Below, in pieces: positions 1-7,894 of a stretch of DNA of 64,000 nt. Source of the DNA: an uncultured Pseudodesulfovibrio sp. (GTDB taxonomy: Bacteria > Desulfobacterota > Desulfovibrionia > Desulfovibrionales > Desulfovibrionaceae); NCBI RefSeq assembly GCF_963677845.1, contig NZ_OY782498.1, forward strand, positions 1,002,001 through 1,066,000, given 5' to 3'. The position numbers and the translations under genes were made by a program. Position 1 is the stretch's first letter, and every line of letters begins with the position of its first letter. Below the pieces are notes generated by a model. That model ran no database searches and was not told where the DNA came from. It saw nothing but the letters and a program-made list of their open reading frames with translations.

Positions 1-555
1 GACTGGTTGGATTTTCAGACAAAAAAGTATTCAAAATATATTGAAAAACAACGGGTTGTAATTGCGGAATTGGAGCGACGCAAGGAAGAGGTCAAACGTA
101 TTCGTATGCAATTGGAGCCTTTTCTTGAAACCGTGGTGACAACGCTTGATGAGTATGTCGCGCAGGATTTACCGTTTTTGGCTGATGAACGACAGGGGAG
201 AATCGCATTCCTCCGTTCTTCTTTGGATGATTATCGTCTCGGTCTCAGCGAAAAACTCCGTAGGGTGTTTGAAGCGCTTCTCGTAGAAACTGAGTACGGA
301 CGAAACGTTGCCACAACAACACAGGAATTGGTCTTGAACGGTGTTCCGACGCAGGTTTCCGTCTTTAGACTTGGCCGTACTGCGTTATTTTATCAGGCCT
401 CTGACGGATCTGCTGCCGGTGTTTGGGATAAGTTATCTAATTCATGGGAGCCACTTGCTCAGGATTATGTCCGAACTCTTCGACGGGCTCGGGAGATGGC
501 CGAGCGAAAGCGTGCAGTCCAACTTCTTGAGTTGCCTATAGGAGCTGTCCAATGA
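1..555 (+). CDS. DUF3450 family protein, C-terminal part (5' end outside window)
   Basis: The reading frame is open from base 1 with no convincing start, so about 184 C-terminal residues of a longer protein are seen. DUF3450 proteins are periplasmic coiled-coil proteins that usually open operons encoding a second set of ExbB/ExbD/TonB components; that family assignment comes from the region beginning DFQTKKYSKYIEKQ and from the gene order. The visible part is helical and charged (YIEKQRVVIAELERRKEEVKR), followed by a compact region containing FRLGRTALFYQASDG. The stop overlaps the next start (ATGA), so translation is probably coupled. The biochemical role is unknown; by context it helps energise TonB-dependent outer-membrane uptake. 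Confidence 0.8.
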   Translation, partial: DWLDFQTKKYSKYIEKQRVVIAELERRKEEVKRIRMQLEPFLETVVTTLDEYVAQDLPFLADERQGRIAFLRSSLDDYRLGLSEKLRRVFEALLVETEYGRNVATTTQELVLNGVPTQVSVFRLGRTALFYQASDGSAAGVWDKLSNSWEPLAQDYVRTLRRAREMAERKRAVQLLELPIGAVQ

Positions 556-1976
556 AATCATTGTTTATTACCCTTGTCGCTCTTGTGACCCTCTCTACAC
601 CTGCTTTTGCTCAGCAGTGGCAGCAGGTGGCTCAGGAAGTGACTGCTTCGGCCAGTGAGGCCCAAAAGAATGTTCGGCAGACGGCGAAGATTGTAGCTCG
701 TGAACGTCAGGAGATAATGTCGGAAAAGAGCGTGTTGCAAAAGTCCATCAAGAGTAAACAGAAGCAATTCGATATTTCCAAGACACAGTATGAGGCTCTT
801 CTTGAACAGGAAAAAGCCTTGCAAGAGGAGCTCGCTGAGCAGGCTCATGAACTCAAGACTATTGATGGCACCATACGTACTGCGGCCAAGCAGGCGCGTG
901 ATTACTTTAATGAAAGTCTGACAACTTCCGAATTCCCGCAACGTGAAGCTGTGTTAACGGAAGTGCTTCAACCGGAGAAGTTCCCTGGCCTTGAAGGGAT
1001 TCAGAATCTTTTGTCATTATTTCTTGATGAGTTGCAGGCTTCAGGAACCATTATGAGGCGGTCGGGTGATTTCATTGGTACCGATGGCAAAGACAAAACC
1101 GGCGATCTCCTTCGTGTCGGAACATTCACCATGGCATACCGTTTGGCTGATGGTTCGCTCGGCTTTTTGCGTCCGGGTAATGACGGGAGCAAATTGGTCG
1201 CAGTACAAGGTGATCCGGGGTGGAGTCTTTCGAGCTTGATGGATGAATATTTTGACGGGAAGAGCGATGTCTTCCCGGTGGATATTTCAAATGGCGCCGC
1301 CTTTACTCGTCTGGCTCAGGAACAGAAGGGAGTTTACGAATGGTTGAGTGCCGGTGGACTGCTTGTCTGGCCGATCATTCTGGTAGGTATCGTTGCAATG
1401 ATTCTCGTTATTGAACGGTTCTATTCATTGAGTCGAATTCGTGGAAATTCTGATCGGAACATCGCTACGATTTTGGACATGGTGAATACGGGGCAGTGGC
1501 AGGAGTGCCGAAAGTTTTGTCAGGAACAATCTCATTATCCCACATGTAGAATTATTGGTCATACGCTTAAGTATCTTGGGAATACCCGTGAGATTATCGA
1601 AAATGCCTTTCAGGAAGGGTTGCTCAGGGAATTGCCCATGCTTGAACGGTTTTTGCCAACATTGAACGTACTTGCGGCGGTTGCGCCACTTCTGGGCCTG
1701 CTCGGTACGGTGACCGGTATGATCAATACTTTCCAGATTATTACTGTCTATGGCACAGGCGACCCTCGTATGATGTCGGGCGGCATTTCTGAAGCTCTTG
1801 TTACGACCCAACTCGGTCTTGCCGTGGCTGTACCCATCATGATCTTGCATCACATACTTGAGCGACGGGTGGACAGGATTATCGGTGATATGGAGGAGAA
1901 GGGAACCGGTTTTGCCGTGGCACTTATGAAGTTGGGCAAGATCAAAAAACGGGAGGAGTACGATGCAGCTGCATAA
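552..1976 (+). CDS. MotA/TolQ/ExbB proton channel with N-terminal periplasmic coiled coil (TtpC-like)
   Basis: A 474-residue protein with a signal peptide (about residues 1-20, ending TPAFAQQ), a long coiled-coil periplasmic region (about 30-270) and a C-terminal MotA/TolQ/ExbB channel domain (about 275-460). The channel domain shows the first membrane helix GLLVWPIILVGIVAMILVIE and the family signature APLLGLLGTVTGMI. It is about twice the length of plain ExbB. Comparable fused ExbB proteins (TtpC of Vibrio TonB2 systems) energise iron-chelate uptake together with a separate ExbB, ExbD and TonB, which are all encoded downstream. It starts inside the stop of the previous gene and ends 14 bases inside the next. 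Confidence 0.88.
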   Translation: MKSLFITLVALVTLSTPAFAQQWQQVAQEVTASASEAQKNVRQTAKIVARERQEIMSEKSVLQKSIKSKQKQFDISKTQYEALLEQEKALQEELAEQAHELKTIDGTIRTAAKQARDYFNESLTTSEFPQREAVLTEVLQPEKFPGLEGIQNLLSLFLDELQASGTIMRRSGDFIGTDGKDKTGDLLRVGTFTMAYRLADGSLGFLRPGNDGSKLVAVQGDPGWSLSSLMDEYFDGKSDVFPVDISNGAAFTRLAQEQKGVYEWLSAGGLLVWPIILVGIVAMILVIERFYSLSRIRGNSDRNIATILDMVNTGQWQECRKFCQEQSHYPTCRIIGHTLKYLGNTREIIENAFQEGLLRELPMLERFLPTLNVLAAVAPLLGLLGTVTGMINTFQIITVYGTGDPRMMSGGISEALVTTQLGLAVAVPIMILHHILERRVDRIIGDMEEKGTGFAVALMKLGKIKKREEYDAAA

Positions 1977-2583
1977 TCTTACGGAACGAATGGCAGATTA
2001 CTTTCAGGCCGGTGGGGATATTATGGTTCCCCTGTTTACGCTTTCTTTGATTATGTGGACTCTGGCTATCGTTAAAATTATTCGATTTGTGAGAGAGCAG
2101 CGTAAGGAAACCTCTCCCGAGCAGAGTTGTGACCTTTTTCAGGGGGAAAGCAGTGTATGCAAGGCTGGTATCGCTCAGTGGCAATGGGACATACTCTCCC
2201 AGTATATGGAGCAGAAATGCGATGATTCGGAGTTGAATCGGGAAATGCTGGAAGCCATGCGTATGCGTCAGGAAGTTAAGTCCATGCGCTATATTGGGAC
2301 GATTTTGATTCTTGCGGCCGTGGCTCCACTTCTTGGCTTGCTGGGTACCGTTACTGGCATGATTACAACATTTGATGTCATTTCTCAGTTTGGAACGGGG
2401 AACGCACGCGCTTTGGCCTCCGGTATTTCCGAAGCTCTTGTCACTACGCAGAGCGGCTTGGTGGTCGCTGTTCCCGGACTTTTGCTGGGAGGGTTTCTCT
2501 TTCAGCGAGCTCAGAAATTCAAGGGCCGTATGGAATTGTTTTGTATAGGTTTGCAACATCAGACAGAAGTGTCCGCAAGGTAA
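1963..2583 (+). CDS. exbB: ExbB/TolQ family proton channel subunit
   Basis: A 206-residue inner-membrane protein with three predicted membrane helices: about 21-40 (GGDIMVPLFTLSLIMWTLAI), about 110-135, and about 150-175. The MotA/TolQ/ExbB signature (APLLGLLGTVTGMITTFDVI) and the GISEALVTTQSGLVVAVPGL segment are clear. With ExbD it forms the proton-driven motor that energises TonB. It is the second ExbB of the operon, after the fused one. The overlap of its start with the upstream stop suggests coupled translation and fixed stoichiometry. Confidence 0.92.
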   Translation: MQLHNLTERMADYFQAGGDIMVPLFTLSLIMWTLAIVKIIRFVREQRKETSPEQSCDLFQGESSVCKAGIAQWQWDILSQYMEQKCDDSELNREMLEAMRMRQEVKSMRYIGTILILAAVAPLLGLLGTVTGMITTFDVISQFGTGNARALASGISEALVTTQSGLVVAVPGLLLGGFLFQRAQKFKGRMELFCIGLQHQTEVSAR

Positions 2584-2593
2584 GGAATACGTG

Positions 2594-3004
2594 ATGAAAA
2601 GTATTCGTTATGCTCGTGGAGCCAGATCGCGCAAGAGTGAGATCAATATGACCCCACTCATTGATATGGTGTTCATTCTGCTTATCTTTTTTATCGTAAC
2701 AACGAGTTTTGTGCGTGAATCCGGTGTAGATGTTCAACGCCCTTCGGCACAGTCTGCTGAAACCAAGGAAAAAGCCAATGTCTTGTTAGGCTTGACCAGT
2801 GATGGGCAGATTTTTGTTGAGGGTAGATCTCTCGATATTCGGTCGGTACGTGCATATATGGAACGTTTTCTCGCAGAAATGCCGGAAGGTTCCGTGGTTA
2901 TTGTTGCCGATAAGGAAAGTATGACCGGAAATGCCGTGCAGGTGTTGGACCAATGCCGTTTGGCTGGGGTCAAAAACATTAGCATTGCGGCAAGGAAGCA
3001 ATGA
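2594..3004 (+). CDS. exbD: ExbD/TolR biopolymer transport protein
   Basis: A protein of 136 residues with a short cytoplasmic N-terminus, one membrane helix (about 20-40, NMTPLIDMVFILLIFFIVTT) and a periplasmic domain. The Asp in PLIDMVFILLIFF is the conserved protonatable residue of ExbD/TolR. An AAGG eight bases upstream favours ATG at 2594 over the in-frame GTG at 2591. Its stop overlaps the TonB start (ATGATG), so the motor subunits are translated as a coupled unit. Confidence 0.92.
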   Translation: MKSIRYARGARSRKSEINMTPLIDMVFILLIFFIVTTSFVRESGVDVQRPSAQSAETKEKANVLLGLTSDGQIFVEGRSLDIRSVRAYMERFLAEMPEGSVVIVADKESMTGNAVQVLDQCRLAGVKNISIAARKQ

Positions 3005-3663
3005 TGATTGCGCGAAATAGAGGTGCCGGAGAGTTCGTAGCATCATGCTTGGGAGCGGTTCTCATGGCGGGGATGATCTATGTCTGTGTGTTGATGCTTA
3101 ATGATGCTCCGGTTCCTAAGGGGATGACCGTTGTGGACGGAGCAATTCGTCTTGCTCAGCCGCAACAGGACAAGCTTGAACCAGAATTACAACGTAAGAA
3201 ACTGGATGAAACCAAGCCACCCAAGCAGCTTCCCAAGTTGTTTTCGACGACGGCAAAGAATAAGCCCACAAAACCAGCCATGACAATGAAGACTCCCGCG
3301 TTTTCTACCGATATGTACCCCGGATTGGCTGGGGGGATTGCCCTTCCTTCCGGTGATTTTGGAGGTATCGGTTTTGCTATGGATGAAGTGGATGAAATTC
3401 CGCAGGTTTTGCGGAGCGTCCCTCCTGATTATCCCTATGTCGCCAAAAGAAACAGAGTCGAAGGAGAGGTTGTTGTTCGTATGCTCGTCACAGCGAAAGG
3501 CAAGCCGCAAAATCTTTCCATCAATTCTTCAACCCCGGCAGGCATTTTTGATGATGCCGCACTGAGGGCCGCCAAACGCTGGCGTTTTCAGCCGGGTAAG
3601 TACAAGGGGGAAGCCGTAGATACTTGGGTTCTTCTTCCCTTTGTCTTCGAGCTGACACAATGA
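3001..3663 (+). CDS. tonB: TonB family energy transducer
   Basis: A 220-residue protein with one N-terminal membrane anchor (about 12-32, ASCLGAVLMAGMIYVCVLML), a charged Lys/Pro-rich linker (KKLDETKPPKQLPKL and KNKPTKPAM) and a C-terminal TonB domain (about 135-220). The domain shows VPPDYPYVAKRNRVEGEVVV and ends in AAKRWRFQPGKYKGEAVDTW, typical of TonB C-termini. It would carry energy from the ExbB/ExbD motor to outer-membrane receptors. No receptor gene is visible in the window, so the substrate is unknown. Confidence 0.92.
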   Translation: MMIARNRGAGEFVASCLGAVLMAGMIYVCVLMLNDAPVPKGMTVVDGAIRLAQPQQDKLEPELQRKKLDETKPPKQLPKLFSTTAKNKPTKPAMTMKTPAFSTDMYPGLAGGIALPSGDFGGIGFAMDEVDEIPQVLRSVPPDYPYVAKRNRVEGEVVVRMLVTAKGKPQNLSINSSTPAGIFDDAALRAAKRWRFQPGKYKGEAVDTWVLLPFVFELTQ

Positions 3664-4832
3664 TTATGACCCGAATTTTTCCACTTCTTTTGCTCTTGAT
3701 GTTTTTTGCAGGGGTAGCCAATGCTGCGGATCGAATCCCTCCACAGGCGCGTCAGGTTTTGCATAAGGCGCAGATGTGCATGGACGATTCTCAGTTGGCA
3801 GACGCTGTTACTGTTTTGCATGAGTACATGGCGCAAACGGACGAAGCGATTCCTTTGCAGGTTTATCTTATGCTCGGCGGAGTGCATCACAAAGATGGTG
3901 CCAAGGGAAAAGCCTTAAAGGCGTTTCGTGACGGATTAAAGGCGTACCCTGAGAGTGAATTGTTGGCTCGAAATAGTGCCGTGACCTGCTATGAACTTGA
4001 ACGCTACGCAGAAGCGGGGCAACTTTTTGAAAAAGCTCATTCTCTTTTGTCGCCACCGAAGCCGGTTCTTCTGTTTCAGGCAGGGTCGGCCTATTATAGC
4101 GGTGAAGATTATACTGCTGCCGCCCGAGTCATGAGTCGGCTTCTTTCCATGGAACAGACCCCAAAAAAAGAGTGGGTACGGCTCGCCGTGCACTCTCATC
4201 TAGAGGCTGGTCAGTTTAAGAAGGCGGAATCGATGTTGCGCAAATACTTGTCAAAGAACCCGAATGAGGCTCCTTACTGGGAGTTACTCGCCAAGCTTCA
4301 TCTTGACAGGGAAGAATATGAAAAGGCCGCCAGTGCATTGGAAATATGCTATCGTCTTCGCCCTTCGTCGCCAAAGGAGCTTGAGCGACTGGCGTCGTTG
4401 TATGCTTATTCAAATGCTCCATTGATGGCGTCGGCCACTTTGAAGCGAGCCTATCCCGGTGTGTCTGATACTGATAAATCCATGAAGATTGCGTTGTTGT
4501 CTGCCTCTGCCGGTCGATCCGAAGAAGCTATACGTCAACTTTCGCGATTGGGTAATTCAGCCTCTGTGGCTGAAAAGAAAGGCCATATTTTATATCAGGC
4601 CCGTCGGTTTACTGAGGCCGAAAAAATGTTTGAAAGGGTTGTCCAACGTGATGTAAAGTCTGGAGATAGTTTGTATTTTCTAGCCATGTGCGCGTGGGAA
4701 AAACGTGATTGGAATACTGCCAAATCGTTTTTGAAAAGATTATCGGGGAACAAGAAATTCAGTCGTCGTGTTATTCCTCCTCTCGCGGTAATTGATGATC
4801 TTGAGGTTGCCCGGAAAGAAGCGCTTAACTAA
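3660..4832 (+). CDS. secreted tetratricopeptide repeat protein
   Basis: A protein of 390 residues. The ATG at 3660 overlaps the tonB stop and begins a clean signal peptide (MIMTRIFPLLLLLMFFAGVA, cleavage near ANA-AD), so it is preferred to upstream in-frame starts. The mature part is a run of degenerate TPR/Sel1-like helical pairs (for example KGKALKAFRDGLKAYPESEL, EYEKAASALEICYRLRPSSP and RFTEAEKMFERVV). TPR proteins close this type of TonB operon and probably scaffold the periplasmic face of the machinery; the exact partner is unknown. A strong terminator follows it. Confidence 0.85.
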   Translation: MIMTRIFPLLLLLMFFAGVANAADRIPPQARQVLHKAQMCMDDSQLADAVTVLHEYMAQTDEAIPLQVYLMLGGVHHKDGAKGKALKAFRDGLKAYPESELLARNSAVTCYELERYAEAGQLFEKAHSLLSPPKPVLLFQAGSAYYSGEDYTAAARVMSRLLSMEQTPKKEWVRLAVHSHLEAGQFKKAESMLRKYLSKNPNEAPYWELLAKLHLDREEYEKAASALEICYRLRPSSPKELERLASLYAYSNAPLMASATLKRAYPGVSDTDKSMKIALLSASAGRSEEAIRQLSRLGNSASVAEKKGHILYQARRFTEAEKMFERVVQRDVKSGDSLYFLAMCAWEKRDWNTAKSFLKRLSGNKKFSRRVIPPLAVIDDLEVARKEALN

Positions 4833-4854
4833 GCGGGCGGTATCTTCAATCAAA

Positions 4855-4884
4855 AAGCCCCGGCTCAATAGCGAGTCGGGGCTT
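4855..4884 (+). terminator. Rho-independent terminator of the TonB operon
   Basis: A 12-bp stem (AAGCCCCGGCTC / GAGTCGGGGCTT, one G-T pair) with a 6-base loop lies 22 bases after the TPR stop. The 3' arm ends in CTTT rather than a long T-run, but the A-run on the left also lets it serve the converging methyltransferase transcript. Confidence 0.8.
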
Positions 4885-4990
4885 TAACTGTTTTGTTGGC
4901 CTACAGAAGACCCTGTCGTCGTTTTTTTTACGATGACAAAAGTCGTTGGTTGAAGTGGAGCAGGCCTGCTCAAGGTATACGTCTTGGACG

Positions 4991-5824
4991 TCAGGCCCGT
5001 ACACGTGCCGGGGTTATTGTGAAGTGTAGCATTTTGAATGCTTTGGCTATGTTGGGGATATAGGACATGAATTTGGACATGATATCCCATCGATGTTTTT
5101 CTTGGTCCATGTAGTATGAAACATCTTGCAGGCGCAGGTTGGAGGCCCACTTCTCAGGCAGTGAGTTGTCATTAAGGCCCCATTGAAAGCGTGCATTGGT
5201 ATGTTTTACCGTGTCGTGACGAGACGACATTTTGCACCCTAATTCTGTGCAGGCATCAAAAACGAGTTCTCCAGGTGACAGGGAACGCGCAATTTCTTCC
5301 AAAACCGGACGCACTTCTTCTTCCTTGAAATACATGAGCACTCCCTCAGAGAGAACAAGAATATTCGCTTCAGGGTGTGTGTGTTGGATGTCCTGAATCC
5401 AGGATGTGTCAAACATCGACTTATGTATTGAGTTATTTTGCTCGTCAGGAGGTAGAAGTTTATCACGAAGTTCCATGACTTCAGGCAAATCTACATTGTA
5501 GTAGGTGGCTTTATCCATGCCGACTCTGTAGGAACGGCTGTCGAGTCCGCATCCAAGATTGACGACCACAGGATCAGCTTTTTTTTCGATGAATTTTCGG
5601 GTGATATCATCGAAGTGCCTGACTCGAATGCAGGTGCCGATTTGACTACGAACAGCCTTGTCGTACTTGGAAAAATCGTAATCAATGGATTCAACAATGC
5701 GGCATGCTTCCTGATCTTCGATAATCCCGTCCTGTCTTTGGGTTTCAAGGCAACGCATATAGAGGGTGATGAACAGTGTGTCTGCCACTGCATCTGAGAT
5801 ATTTCCGGTAATCACTTTTGACAT
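4991..5824 (-). CDS. class I SAM-dependent methyltransferase, leucine carboxyl methyltransferase (LCM/Tcmp) family
   Basis: A protein of 277 residues. The SAM-binding motif is VVNLGCGLDSRSYR (about residues 88-101), followed by the acidic YYNVDLPEVMELRDKLLP typical of the LCM family. A further motif, NILVLSEGVLMYFKEEEV, matches the EGLLMYL-type signature. Members methylate carboxylates or hydroxyls of small molecules or proteins; the substrate here is unknown. AAGGA lies just upstream of the ATG. It stands alone, converging on the TonB operon. Confidence 0.85.
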   Translation of the reverse strand: MSKVITGNISDAVADTLFITLYMRCLETQRQDGIIEDQEACRIVESIDYDFSKYDKAVRSQIGTCIRVRHFDDITRKFIEKKADPVVVNLGCGLDSRSYRVGMDKATYYNVDLPEVMELRDKLLPPDEQNNSIHKSMFDTSWIQDIQHTHPEANILVLSEGVLMYFKEEEVRPVLEEIARSLSPGELVFDACTELGCKMSSRHDTVKHTNARFQWGLNDNSLPEKWASNLRLQDVSYYMDQEKHRWDIMSKFMSYIPNIAKAFKMLHFTITPARVRA

Positions 5825-6153
5825 TGATATTCCTTTGTTATGATTATTTGAGCTGTAGAGAAAGATAGCCGATCTTTATTTTGACAGGCGTGTTCATACA
5901 ACCCGTGAAGAAAGCATTGATTCTGTTTCTTGAAAGTGCTGTATATTTTTCATTAATGAAAATGACATTCAACCTCAACTGTTGTCAATATTTATACGTA
6001 ACGAAAGTTAATTGATTGAAATTCGGGGCTATGCTCAATTTCGTATGAAAATAATCGGCTATTGGGTGCACATGAATTGTTTCGCCAAGATCGTCTTGAA
6101 ATAGATGAATCTGTAAAGTAGTTCTTTGGCAACAACGAGGAGTTGGAGTTAGA
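5825..6153. promoter_or_regulatory. divergent intergenic region with a 16-bp perfect palindrome
   Basis: This spacer separates the divergent methyltransferase and NifX-permease genes. It contains TTTTCATTAATGAAAA at 5947-5962, followed by ATGACATT, which together loosely resemble a Fur-type AT-rich operator. No convincing -24/-12 element was seen. The regulator is unknown. Confidence 0.45.
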
Positions 6154-6945
6154 ATGAAAATTGCTGTTCCAAGTACGCTTCCCAATCTGGATGGTCATAT
6201 TGAATGCAAGTTGGGCACTGCTGCCTACCTGTTGGTGGTAGATACCGATGATATGTCTTTCGAAGTGATGGAAGGTCCTCCTCGTTCTTCCGGGGCAGGG
6301 GCAGGGCTCATGGTTTTGACGCAAGTGGTCAACATGGGGGTGCAGGTTGTCCTTGTGGAATATATTGCTCCAAATATTATCGGAGTTTTAAAGAAACAAG
6401 GTATTGAAGTCGTTTCTTCGGTCTCTGGACCTGTTGGTGAGGCAATTACAAACTATATGCAATCTCGATCATCCGTGGGTGAGAAAAAAAGAACAAAGGA
6501 TGGTGATGACGCAGTCCCCAGACAGGCCGTATGGAGTGAAGCGTTGCGAAAGGGAGGACAACAGTTTTCCACGCTTTTGCCCCGTCTTGTGGGAGTGATT
6601 TTGCTTCTGGGGTTATTTCGTGGATTCGTTTCGGAGCAAACACTGCTTTCCCTGTTTTCAAACTCACCCTTGTATGACGCTGTGTGTGGGGCTTCCATTG
6701 GAAGTTTGTTAGCGGGGAATCCCGTGAATAGTTATATTATCGGGAAAAGCCTGCTGAGTGCCGGTGTGGGCGTCGCCGGTGCAGCTGCTTTGATGTTCGC
6801 TTGGGTCAATGTCGGAATTATTCAACTCCCGGCAGAAGTGGCGGCTCTTGGTATGCGTTTTGCCTTGGTACGTAATATTGCCGGTTTTATTCTGGCTATT
6901 CTCATGGCGTTACTTTTCCTTTTGTTGGCAGGGGGCGCAGTATGA
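6154..6945 (+). CDS. NifX/NifB C-terminal-like domain fused to an N-terminal half permease
   Basis: A protein of 263 residues with two parts. Residues 1-105 are a dinitrogenase iron-molybdenum cofactor biosynthesis (NifX/NafY/NifB-C) domain: MKIAVPSTLPNLDGHIECKL, then VLVEYIAPNIIGVLKKQGIEV. Residues about 140-263 are membrane helices (VGVILLLGLFRGFVSEQTLL and SLLAGNPVNSYIIGKSLLSA) resembling one half of DUF318/ArsP-type permeases. A GGAG-containing ribosome site precedes the ATG. Its stop overlaps the start of a second membrane gene (ATGA), so the two halves probably form one transporter. The NifX-like domain may bind a metal cluster or anion on the cytoplasmic side; the substrate is unknown. 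Confidence 0.75.
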   Translation: MKIAVPSTLPNLDGHIECKLGTAAYLLVVDTDDMSFEVMEGPPRSSGAGAGLMVLTQVVNMGVQVVLVEYIAPNIIGVLKKQGIEVVSSVSGPVGEAITNYMQSRSSVGEKKRTKDGDDAVPRQAVWSEALRKGGQQFSTLLPRLVGVILLLGLFRGFVSEQTLLSLFSNSPLYDAVCGASIGSLLAGNPVNSYIIGKSLLSAGVGVAGAAALMFAWVNVGIIQLPAEVAALGMRFALVRNIAGFILAILMALLFLLLAGGAV

Positions 6946-7481
6946 GCCAGAAGCACGTTTCTTCTTCAATGTCCGTAATGAGACCGTGGTTATTTCCTCT
7001 GGGAGTCAGCTTGCTCTATGGCCTCGGTTTTCTTTTAGAGCCAGAAAACACGGAGCGTTCATTGCATATCTGTGTGGACATGTTTCAACAGTTGGCGTTG
7101 CCTATGCTTTTTGCCGTTGTCATGATGGTGGCCTTTAATCGGTTCCTGTCCCCAACTGTGGTTGTTCGTTTTTTGGGGCGGAGCGCTGGAGCCAAGGGGA
7201 TCGTGCTGTCTTCTTTGGCTGGAATCCTATCAATGGGACCAGTCTATGCGTGGTATCCGCTTTTTAAAACGTTGCGGGATAAAGGTGCATCGGTTTTCCA
7301 CGTTGCCAATTTTGTTGGTTGCCGTTCCATCAAACCGGCATTGCTTCCCATTGTGGTAAGTTCTTTTGGCTGGCGATTTACCATACTTTTTCTTCTCATG
7401 AGTCTGGTCATAGCTTTAGGTGTAGCTTGCATCGTGAGTCTGGTTTGCACTGACCATGAGAAAAAGGACTCTGTGAGATGA
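6942..7481 (+). CDS. permease, second half (DUF318/ArsP-like)
   Basis: A 179-residue, almost wholly hydrophobic protein with about five membrane segments. SSLAGILSMGPVYAWYPLFK and VGCRSIKPALLPIVV resemble the second repeat of DUF318-type permeases. The four-base overlap with the previous gene and the complementary halves suggest that the two polypeptides assemble into one carrier. The transported solute cannot be read from sequence. Confidence 0.65.
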   Translation: MSQKHVSSSMSVMRPWLFPLGVSLLYGLGFLLEPENTERSLHICVDMFQQLALPMLFAVVMMVAFNRFLSPTVVVRFLGRSAGAKGIVLSSLAGILSMGPVYAWYPLFKTLRDKGASVFHVANFVGCRSIKPALLPIVVSSFGWRFTILFLLMSLVIALGVACIVSLVCTDHEKKDSVR

Positions 7482-7594
7482 AGTGTTTTTAAAGGCGTAT
7501 GAATCGAGGGAAAAAGAGTTTTCCTTATCTGCATAATTTTTAAATATACGCCGTAACAAAGCGTCATCTGGGAATAATTAAAGATAAAAAAGAA

Positions 7595-7626
7595 AAGGCA
7601 CTTACGAAAGAAATCGTAAGTGCCTT
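7595..7626. terminator. bidirectional hairpin next to the left tRNA-Pro fragment
   Basis: A perfect 13-bp stem (AAGGCACTTACGA / TCGTAAGTGCCTT) with a 6-base loop and an A-rich 5' flank. It lies immediately outside the tRNA-Pro 3'-end repeat, where a terminator for a leftward tRNA gene would be expected. Confidence 0.75.
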
Positions 7627-7684
7627 GATTTATCTGGTCGGGATGAGAGGATTTGAACCTCCGATCTCTGCGTCCCGAACGCAG
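7627..7684 (-). repeat. tRNA-Pro(CGG) 3'-half fragment, putative left attachment site
   Basis: Read on the minus strand this is the anticodon arm (CTGCG-TTCGGGA-CGCAG, anticodon CGG), the T arm (GGAGG-TTCAAAT-CCTCT) and the acceptor 3' strand ending CCA at 7635. The D arm and 5' acceptor strand are absent, so it is not a functional tRNA. Bases 7627-7675 recur at 58893-58941 in the same orientation with one mismatch (7668 versus 58934). tRNA 3' ends are classic targets of tyrosine integrases, and an integrase gene lies 0.95 kb inside. Confidence 0.8.
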
Positions 7685-7820
7685 AATGGTCTGTCTTTAA
7701 CGAAATCTATTCTTGTTTAATTTACCTTCATATACTTTGTAATAATAGGATAATTTGAGTTGTTTTTTGTGATTTGAGTTTAATCAAATTTTTCATAAAT
7801 TGCCTAAAATTGATCTAGGT

Positions 7821-7836
7821 GTTAGCAATAGGTTAG
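7821..7836 (+). repeat. 16-bp motif, candidate integrase arm site (left)
   Basis: GTTAGCAATAGGTTAG lies about 145 bases inside the left tRNA-Pro fragment and recurs exactly at 58835-58850, just inside the right fragment, in the same orientation. Both copies are followed by an A-run. In a circularised element both copies would flank the attachment core, as integrase arm sites do; this is inference. Confidence 0.55.
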
Positions 7837-7894
7837 CAAAAAATGGTTGTCGGTATCAAAAAAATCTTATCTTTATTATTTGAAGGAATGTTCT

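Noticed and set aside
5015-5150. Possible small gene overlapping the end of the methyltransferase
   Set aside because: It is a shadow frame of the methyltransferase coding sequence, with biased third positions favouring the real gene.
7627-7684. A functional tRNA-Pro gene
   Set aside because: The D arm and 5' acceptor strand are missing, so it cannot fold into a tRNA.
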